Position numbers and translations under genes: made by a program
Shown: positions 56,307 to 64,000 of the stretch, piece by piece
Layout: the number at the start of each line of letters is the position of its first letter
Numbering within the stretch: position 1 is the first letter of the stretch
Notes under the pieces: generated by a model
What the model was told of the DNA's origin: nothing
The model's database searches: none
The model's input: the letters and a program-made list of their open reading frames with translations, nothing else
Source: Steromphala cineraria
Taxonomy: Eukaryota; Mollusca; Gastropoda; Trochida; Trochidae
DNA: 64,000 nt
Assembly: GCA_916613615.1 (NCBI GenBank)
Contig: OU744732.1
Location: forward strand, 54,475,727-54,539,726
Direction of reading: 5' to 3'

Positions 56307-56765
56307 TCATTGAAACGATTTGGCCAACAAAGGAGGCCACAGTTCTGACTCGCTAACAGCGTTCCTCACAAAGTCTACTTGTGACAATGCCGACTTGTTG
56401 TTGCGTAACTCCATTCTAGGAGGCACTGAAACAAAAGGAATTTTGTAGCCGTTTGAGATCAGATCAATGACAAAGTTAGATGCTCCAATATCACGCCAAA
56501 AAGCTACAGATGAGGCTAATCTACCCTTGACAATTATTTCGGCCATGCCCTGGTCATATTCGAAAAAATCTTCAGTTAAACATAATTCATCTGAATTACA
56601 ATTCTCAAAACACTTAACTGACAGATACGATTCAGCATCACTGCGACGGTCCTGTGCTGGTTGACTGACGACTGGTTGAGTGACGGTAGAGCCGGGGACA
56701 GTCTCGTCTGAAGTGGTTGATAGCGCCACAGTTGAAACAGGCCCCACTCCTGGGACCTCTGTCAC
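56307..56765 (-). pseudogene. DIRS RT, N-terminal region
   Basis: A 152-codon frame overlapping the end of gag by 128 nt. It contains EIIVKGRLASSVAFWRDIGA, FVIDLISNGYKIPFVSVPP and NNKSALSQVDFVRNAVSES, the conserved lead-in to the DIRS reverse transcriptase. It then hits the deletion junction, so no RT catalytic core follows. Confidence 0.75.
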
Positions 56766-57459
56766 GAAAGGGCTGGTTGATTGATTGGTTCAAACTTACA
56801 GAAGTAGGTCGCACGCTTTCTTCCTGCACCCTACGATTCGATCGTGTTGAAAGCGGTGTATCACGAAACTTACTCCTCTGGCGGATCTTTTTGCATGCTT
56901 TGCTTTCAGCCTTTTCTATCCTCTTATCATCGTCAGAATTTTCAGCCAAATCGTTTGCAACATAATTCCGTACCGTTTCCCACCCACCTTCTGATGAATC
57001 TGCTATTTTGATGAGTTTATGTCTGTGAGTTAGCTTCCAAATTGCCTCCGTCACCAACGCCTGTGAGTCCGCTTCCGTGTCTGCATTCTCGGATCTTAGT
57101 AGGCAATCACAGACTTCAGAGTTGAAATTAAACTGTATTTTATTTCCCTCCTACCTCCAAGAATACTCACTATCTGCTTTTAGCCTTTTAATGTCTTTAG
57201 AAGTCTGAGTAAATTCGTTTCTCAACTTGCAAAGTTTATCGTCCATAAAAGTTTGTAAATCCATGCGGTTTTCCTCGAGCTTATTCAAAATGGCGTCAAA
57301 TTTTGCCGCCATTTCTGGGTCCATGATTGCAAGAGAAATATCTGTAACTGGTACTGCACTTACAGCCGAGAGAATCGATCCACTTAACCTCTCACCCTTA
57401 TATACCCCGCTAGGACCACTAGCGCCCCTACAATTATCTGCCCTTTGATACTTGCTCAC
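56638..57459 (-). pseudogene. DIRS Gag-like ORF with CCHC zinc knuckle
   Basis: Begins at 57459 with a charged helical region (MAAKFDAILNKLEENRMDLQ), continues through one in-frame TAG at 57151-57153 and the same frame after it, and has the knuckle CFNCGAINHFRRDCP near 56705 (C-x2-C-x4-H-x4-C). It ends at 56638, overlapping the RT frame. Gag proteins of this class bind element RNA. The single stop is the only visible defect. Confidence 0.75.
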
Positions 57460-57671
57460 AGGTAGGTGAAATTAATTTTCCTCTAATTCATTCCTCAAAC
57501 GAGGAAAACATCATATATATTATTGATGTAAGGGGCTAAATATAATAGATTACCAGTCCCTTACTGAAGGCCATTGTCAAATTAAGCAAACATTGAGAGA
57601 TTTAAAATAATACAAAATTACTACACACGTCAAAACATTTCAGATATTTCAATTTTTCTCCAGGGTATAGC

Positions 57672-57984
57672 ATTCTCTCCCCCGGAGGTAATTCAGGTCA
57701 TGAAATGTTGATCCTACCTATGTTTGAATTAGACCAAATCTGTGGTTTTCAGCAGTTTTCCATGGCGGGAAAAATGCACGACAATCCATTTAATTTGTTT
57801 TCGAAAATGACTTGTCGCATGGTAAGGATGATTCATATCACAATGCCTTTTCCATGATTCAGTAGCAAAACATACTTTGATTAACCCCAATCAGGCATCG
57901 CCACTTCTAGCCCACAAACTCGGCGAATAAGAACAGAGGCTCGATCAATATTTCATGACTTGATCTGTCTCTGTGAGGAGGGAT
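57672..57984. mobile_element. MITE family B, copy 4
   Basis: ATTCTCTCCCCCGGAGGTAA at the left and GACTTGATCTGTCTCTGTGA, GGAGGGAT at the right. It is paralogous with copy 3: about 60 bp of left flank and all the right flank match 22535-23225. Confidence 0.75.
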
Positions 57985-59391
57985 TTTTTGGGTGTAGTGG
58001 AAGGTCGTCATTTTATCCGGCGTATTATGTAATTCTTATATTTCAATTTATATATATCATTTCTCAAGAAAATCTTTACAGCGCTGGTTTAGCATTGTAT
58101 TCTATGTAATTGTATTGTCGATTCAATGACTTAATATGATGATAAAATAACTCAAACTGATGAAAATTTTATTCATACACGTATCTGCCTGACATGAATG
58201 TTGAAAAGGATAGATTGTTCTCATTAGAAAACAAAACAATCCCAATTCAGTTGATGAATCTCATTGACTCTTTTATAAAATGGCTTTGAGTGCTTTAACT
58301 GAAGGTAAATATATAATTGTCTGGCTGATCAATTTTTGCAACAAATAATCTCGGGAGATGCCTCGCGATTTTATGTTGCACTTCACGATTATGTGTGGCA
58401 CTTCACGCTCTCTGAACCAGGAAATCTTTTTATATAGAGTCATAACTTTAAGCGGCAAGCATATCTAGGAAAGCTGAATGTAGATCAATTAATTTGTTAG
58501 CTGTTGTTTTAGGATAACCCGAGTTTCGATACACCCAGGGATAATGTTCCGATACCCTTCGCCATATCAACCCGGGGACGTTTCAGCAGGAAAATGTGTA
58601 CTGAAATTACCCGCCCTTGATTTCAGTAAGCAAAGAAACTGCCACGTCCAATCGACCACTCGATGTAAGTGTTTCCAAAAGTATATTTCTTTGGTAGAGG
58701 AAATTGGCAAATCCAGCTATTAGCTAAAACATTTTGGTTCACAGCCTACTTGGGTGGAAGCTTTCATTACACATGTCACAATAGAGTTCATAAGCATACG
58801 CCGGAAGGACTTTTAAATGTCAATGTTACCGACAACGTATTTCCATCTTCTTTTACGCATTGAATTCATTGTTTCAGAAAATGTAAGTCAACACTCAACA
58901 AAATTCAATAATGTTTATTAAGGTAAGCAATGATGTCCAAATATGTCTAAAATGACTATATTTTTGTCCAAATATGACTAAATTTCATGTCCGAAAATGA
59001 CTAAATTTATGATCAAATGTAACAATATATTAATGTTCAAAATACAAACAAATATATATATTATCAATTATCAAAAGTGATAGCGGGAGACACCAAGTAT
59101 GTGTCTTCACGCCACGCTATCTCAAGTCAAAGGTGACAGGCAAATCCCCTGCCTCGCACGTGCTGGCCACACATCCACTCGTAGTTGAGTGCGAGTCACT
59201 CAGGGGTACGGACACAGTTCTCCGGTTCAAACAGTTTCATTTTGGAGATTTTCTTTCATACAATGATTTAAAGGCAGGTAACTGGAAAACAATTCTCTGA
59301 TTAAAAGTTCCAGGAGTGGTAAGAAGATCAAGTTATTCGCCTCTTTTAACCTGAAGGTATCAACGTTGACATAAGGGAACTAAAACAACTT
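57985..59391. other. 3' flank of FMO gene C; segmental duplication, right copy
   Basis: Non-coding. 57985-58270 matches 22934-23225; 58310-59045 matches the flank 27180-27910 and 29037-29755; 59066-59391 matches 30338-30664. This copy lacks the LINE, the tandem duplication and the pearl element found in the gene B copy, so it approximates the pre-insertion state. Confidence 0.75.
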
Positions 59392-62300
59392 TCATTTTCT
59401 GAAAAATTTCATAGCAACTGCAAGGGAAACAGCAGCAACTGACAGGAAGAACAATCCAGGCAACGTGTTTGAAGGTTTGTTCAATTTTGGAGGAGGGGTG
59501 TTTTTTCTTGGTTGTTTGGCATAATATCCATGTTCAAGGGCATAAGCTATTGCATCTCTGGCCCCGGTCCATGGATGAGGACCCCAAAGTCGATCCTGAT
59601 ATGGGAAAGCAGTTCCATAGAGATAGTTGTAGGTAAGCCATGGTCCTGCTTTGATGAGGTCCAACCAGGATGGGACAACTCCAAGTTCTGACGCCAGGTC
59701 ATCGTGAAGAGGGAAGTACCCAAACTGAAATTAAAATGAAGAGGTGAACACTTGGGAACACTTGGGAACACTTGAAATCCTGGGACCATCATCACGACAT
59801 GTCAATAAGTGTTAATGATTATGTCTTAAATAATGTTCGGTATATATACACCAAAGAAACAAGATCGGAGAGAAGCACAAGCAATTGTTGAAAACAACGA
59901 ATATATATAATGTTCACTTATAACAACATTCCCTTACAACATCCATCAAATTTCTACGTACAATATATCTGTAACGTCCATTCATATAGAAGATCATTTG
60001 ATTGCAAAGACCAATGTCCATCGCCATTTTCTCTTTTGAAGGTAGTTGCTTTTTACCAACGAAGACCCTCACAGCAAGTCTAGCCTGAAGTTCTTGTATA
60101 GAAGGATTTGATCCAATAATTTCTTGACAACCTATCATAGCCATTGTATGGTGATGTAGATGAAGAGGGAAAACCATCTTGTAAAGGGAAAGCTTGTCGT
60201 TTTCTGGAAGAAAGGTTTTAAAATATCAAAATAATATCAACATTAACAGTCATGCAATGAATCAGTCATTTTATGCTTTAAAGCAACTTATTTTGGGCTT
60301 GATAATCAGGGATAATATTTTAACAAGTGGATCGTTCCGAACAATTTAGAAGTTGATTTATTAAATTTATCTGTGAAAGTTGTTTTTTATGTCGACATTC
60401 TTTTAGATATGAAGGAAAACAATCGGGGTCATTATCGGGGATTCATAAATAAATTGTGATTCATCAACATGTTTTATCTCCGTCATAAGATCAAATACAG
60501 AGCGCACATTGAGTCAAAACCTTCCTTGTTTTTATAAGACTTATAAGAAATAGTAATCTTTTTGAAACAATGGCTTTGAAAAGTGTAAATTTCGTTTACT
60601 GCACCTTTCTTACTATGAATATCAATTTCATTTCAGTGTTGGCCACATCAGATAGTTTTGTATAATATTATTGTTTAAATAGCGCCAAACCAAATGACCT
60701 GAACACGTAACTGTATGCTGATATTTGACATTGGTATTGGTGAATGCATGGAGTAGAAGCAGACAACCAATACCAGGCATAGAACGTGTTACTACGTCCG
60801 TTCTACCCACCAAATGTAAAACATAAGGGTTTCTTTTGGACTAACTTTATACTTCAGATTCTTAAAAAAACACTATCTTTGACGTGATAATGATTATGCT
60901 GTATTAAACACGCGCTGAAACCGTTTTGGCTCTTGAATAGCAGACCTTCCTCACGACAATACCTTACATTCCTCACCATTAAATATATTTTCTGACTCCA
61001 AAACTACTTACTCTCAATGATTGGTTCATCCACAAAGTTGAGAGAAAATCTATAACCAGTTGCAAAGACAACAGCATCAAGGTCATGGACAACAGAACCA
61101 TCATCAAACTCAGCTCTTCGAGGACCAAGACGTACCAGTCGTCCGTAGAACTTTACTTTCCCGTTCATTATGAAGTACTGAACTTCATCGTTGATGCAAC
61201 CTCTACTCTTATGTGGACTTGTTGGAGGGAAACATCCAGCCTTTTGGACATCAAGGCGATTTTCACAATTTTCATAGATGATCGCATTTATCCTATCTGG
61301 GTTCTTGAAATTTGGTCTTTGGAACAAATCAAAGTCCATGGGATAACCCTTCCTGTTGAATCGTGGCATTATCCACAAGCCGGGACCCACGCTGTAGATA
61401 ACCTAGAAATAAAGAACATTTTAGAATTGTCCCACCGTTCTCACGAAAGTTCTCAGTCCCGTTTTGATTATACCCTTCCAAAAAAGTGGGGGATATTAAG
61501 AACAATACAAAACTGCGGAATTCACTGCTGGTTTTATTAGGTTACCAGTTGATATAAATACCTAGCCTTAATTACCTTCACATGAACAAAAACAGTTTAT
61601 ATGGTCTACGTATCTGACGGCCAATTTCACTCTCAAAGAGATACACAGTCAAAACTAACAATTGACATATTTTATTTTTGTCTGAATAATGAGTAATTAC
61701 TCCACTAATTCCCAGACATCCAGAAATTCGTCGTGGCTTGTTCTTCCTAGCTGTTAAGATTTGAGGCCCCCTTTCAGCGCCACAGATAATTGTTGCAGTG
61801 TTGTCATATGAAGTTGACATTGACAAACACATTTCCTGATCATGTCCCAGACATGCTCTATAGGGGAATGGTCAGAATTAATAGTTTATCAAGGCATATG
61901 GACATTTTGGTGATGCCGGAGGTAGTCATTCAGACATGAGCATGGGCAAGAGCATTATCATCCATCATCAAACGAAACGTCGACCTGCATGTTGAGCAAA
62001 GGTCAGAACTATATATCGATGCCCGGATATTGTTAAGGTGGCACACACTAGTGACCTTTCCTTAAATAATATGCAAGTCCGTTCTGACAGTCATGGTGAA
62101 TCCTTCCAACACCATAACAGACCCGGACAAAAAGCTCTCATGATGTCTGACGTTTACTTTGGCGCTCATTTACACGCCTCCAAAGGAGAGCACTGCTGTC
62201 GGTGAAATCAAGAGTAAATCATCTCAGAATATATGATGTGCCCATTGATGATTACGCAGATTTATTCACATTGAAGCCTGAATGCCATGTGCTGGCGAAA

Positions 62301-64000
62301 AGCCACAACATGCAGTCGTCGTGCGTGTAAATTGGTTTCAAATAGCCCAATTCTATTCTTTCGCAGTTTAATTCTAATTCCTGTAACTTGGTACAAGTAC
62401 GAGGAAATTGAGCTGGCCGTTTGTGCTAAAATTCGTTCGAATGTATCACAAAAAAAATGATTACTATTCAAAACGAAATAATCTTTGAAGAGAAGATGTT
62501 ACCTTCGTTGCAAAAGCTGCTATTCCGGCTGCTATGTCCGCGGATGTGTTGCCATTGCCTACAAATCACAATCCCAGAAATATCATTGGAATGATATTAG
62601 AAAAAAATATTAATAGTCAACGTTACTTGCTTAGTATCGTAATATATAACAACTTTTAATTAGATAGATTAAATCAAAGGAGTATTCATTGCCATCTGAA
62701 TAAGTTTATATCAACAATAAGTCATACTGTTGATTCATTGCTTGATCTTCTTATTTTATCAAATATTTTGTTAATACCTATCAATTTCATAGGTTATGTG
62801 AAATTTCAGGAATTTTTTAAAACAATATTTGAATTAAAACTGTTTACAAAGATGCTTTTTCGCATCATATTAATATCATGCATAAAATGGTTTTGTTCTT
62901 TGTATATAGTGCCACTTAAGTATGTATGACAAAGTATCCAAGTGCTGTCTGCTTTAGAAAACGTTATCATATTTGCTAAAATAGCCAAAGGATAAAATTA
63001 TGTATATTTTAATATATCTATATATTGAGAATAATCTTTATTATAGAAAGAGCTGCAGAACAAAAATGATGTAATTGCGTACCATGTTTGATTCGTTGTT
63101 AGGCTACAAATGGGTATTCAGGGAGAGGAAGAATGTGTGGAAATAATGTTTAAAGGGGCAGTAGCACGTTTTTAGGGGGAATATAAGGTGATGTCAGGAA
63201 CATGAAAATTAATGGTTCCAATTGAAAGACAATGTATTTAAACTAAATGGAGCAGTATTAATTCAAATATATAACGTAAAGTTTAGCCATGCAATTCCTT
63301 TTTCTTACACAAAATGAATTAAAGGTGTTCACACAAAATGGCCGCCAATGGATTTTATGTGAATCTACATACTTTGTCCTCTTAATATGGATGATTGGTG
63401 TGTGTATTGAGATTTTTGACAGTGTCAAAATAATACATTGGCATTAACTTACAATTATCAGTGAAAACTTTTAGATATAAAATTATCAAAAAACGTGCTA
63501 CTGCCCCTTTTACTGTTACATACTCAGGTATTATCACATGTTGGACTCACCTACAACTAAGACTCTCTTGTTTTTATACTTTTCGCCGTTTCTGTACATC
63601 GCTGCATGCTGAATGTCTCCCTTGAATGTTTCCATACCCTCAATATCAGGCGTGAAAGGTTTCTTGTAGAACCCAGAACAAACCATCACAAAATCGAAGA
63701 TGTGTTTCTTCGAAAATCCGTTGTTGGTCACAGTTTCCACTTCCCAGGACCCCGTGACGTCATAATCACGTGACCTGGTCACATTTGTAACTTTGGTATT
63801 GAGATGAATATATTTATCCAACCCGAAATGTTGAACATACAATTTCTGGTATTCTAGGACATCATTGTGGAGCAAATATGGTGGCATTTCATGAGGACAT
63901 GGGAAGTCGCTAAACGCCATCATTTCTTTACTAACATTGACAGTAACACTTTCGAACACGCTTGCGCCTTGTCCTTCCCTGTATGCATCCGTGTAATACC
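59392..64000 (-). CDS. Flavin-containing monooxygenase, gene C (partial, exons 2-6)
   Basis: Exons on the minus strand in coding order: >64000..63551, 62558..62503, 61402..61012, 60203..59962 and 59724..59392. The window ends inside exon 2, in the TGG codon of GGVW; the first 9 nt of that exon and all of exon 1 are outside. Exons 3-6 have exactly the lengths of gene B (56, 391, 242, 333). Motifs: [19 protein letters not shown] (NADPH; differs from GNGNSSVD in B), FATGY, and the anchor [18 protein letters not shown]. No frameshift or stop is seen, so it is probably functional. Intron 3 holds a Tc1 relic and intron 2 a family A MITE. It is head-to-tail with gene B, its nearest relative. Confidence 0.93.
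61585..62345 (-). pseudogene. Tc1/mariner-like transposase relic in FMO C intron 3
   Basis: Minus-strand fragments in shifting frames follow the order of a Tc1-type transposase: NLHARRLHVVAFRQHMAFRL near 62340-62280; LSERTCILF near 62090; IVLTFAQHAGRRFV then MDDNALAHAHV near 62010-61930 (normally DDNARPH-x-A); and DHSPIEHVWDMIRKC near 61880-61835 (normally SPDLNPIEHVWD). Many stops and frameshifts are present. It lies between FMO C exons 4 and 3 and is absent from gene B. Confidence 0.75.
63150..63512 (+). mobile_element. MITE family A, copy in FMO C intron 2
   Basis: TTAAAGGGGCAGTAGCACGT at the left and ACGTGCTACTGCCCCTTT then TAC at the right. The interior is nearly identical to copy 1 (GGTGTTCACACAAAATGGCC). 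The right end lacks a full TTAA. It lies just downstream of the exon 2 donor at 63550 and is absent from gene B intron 2, so it inserted after the duplication. Confidence 0.82.

Larger units (their letters stand above)
43733..57610 (-). mobile_element. DIRS-type tyrosine-recombinase retrotransposon, nested and broken
   Basis: In coding order on the minus strand: gag with a CCHC knuckle (57459-56638), start of RT (56765-56307), RT thumb region plus RNase H (56282-54302), recombinase N-terminus (54243-54055), recombinase core (50679-50034) and recombinase C-terminus (43877-43733). Later insertions split it: a 5'-truncated LINE (55133-56087), a pearl element (about 51719-53484) and a full-length LINE (43878-50022); another LINE tail abuts it at 43732. 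Removing these leaves about 5 kb, normal for DIRS. Terminal and internal complementary repeats were not identified, so the outer ends are approximate. Confidence 0.8.

Noticed and set aside
59547..59795. An 82-codon minus-strand frame starting MMMVPGF over FMO C exon 6
   Set aside because: It is in a different frame from the FMO exon, crosses the acceptor and lacks similarity to any domain.
1..64000. tRNA or rRNA genes
   Set aside because: No cloverleaf with A and B boxes or conserved rRNA core was recognised by eye; a tRNAscan-SE or Rfam search would be decisive.

Overview
The window is animal genomic DNA, AT-rich and intron-containing, most likely from a bivalve or related mollusc. This rests on spliced metazoan genes with GT-AG introns, a fucolectin-type lectin, and a transposon community typical of bivalves: Helitron-related 'pearl'-type elements with 170-bp core repeats and an ACGG microsatellite, L2/CR1-like and I/Nimb-like LINEs, a DIRS retrotransposon, Tc1 and pogo relics, and several short inverted-repeat families. 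The species cannot be named. Nothing bacterial (operon, CRISPR array, phage) is present.

Layout. 1-5.9 kb is non-coding, with dispersed inverted-repeat elements. 5.9-9.1 kb holds three exons of a secreted lectin-like gene (fucolectin/F5-8C-type domain followed by a cysteine-rich PAN-like exon); its signal-peptide exon was not found. 9.1-16 kb is repeats and intergenic DNA. 16.0-21.8 kb is FMO gene A on the + strand, complete in six exons (533 aa). 22.4-30.6 kb is its spacer to gene B and holds a 5'-truncated L2/CR1-like LINE that keeps a 2A-like peptide, a 1.86-kb tandem duplication, and a pearl-type element. 30.7-39.2 kb is FMO gene B on the - strand, complete in six exons (530 aa), with a Helitron in intron 5 and a pogo-like transposon in intron 1. 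39.5-43.7 kb is LINE fragments, a CTGT/CTCT-rich microsatellite and an odd CATAAACGG repeat. 43.7-57.6 kb is one DIRS retrotransposon on the - strand broken by at least three later insertions: a 6.1-kb LINE, a pearl element and a 5'-truncated LINE. 59.4-64 kb is FMO gene C on the - strand, cut by the window edge inside exon 2.

The three FMO genes share intron phases and nearly all exon lengths (456/459, 56, 391 and 242 nt for exons 2-5), so they are a tandem family. B and C are the closest pair, and the similarity extends into their introns and 3' flanks. This makes 22.5-39 kb and 57.6-64 kb two copies of a segmental duplication and provides 'empty sites' for dating insertions. FMOs are ER-membrane flavoproteins that oxygenate nitrogen and sulfur nucleophiles with NADPH and O2. 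An expanded set fits xenobiotic handling or trimethylamine oxidation, but the sequence does not show which substrate is used.

No wholly new gene system was found. The most unusual signals are: a 2A ribosome-skipping motif fused in frame to a LINE ORF1; repeated degenerate copies of the exon 6 acceptor plus exon start in gene A intron 5; decoy exon 1 and exon 4 copies in gene A; a Helitron in gene B rich in nuclear-receptor-like half-sites, with its empty site visible in gene C; and the nested DIRS locus.
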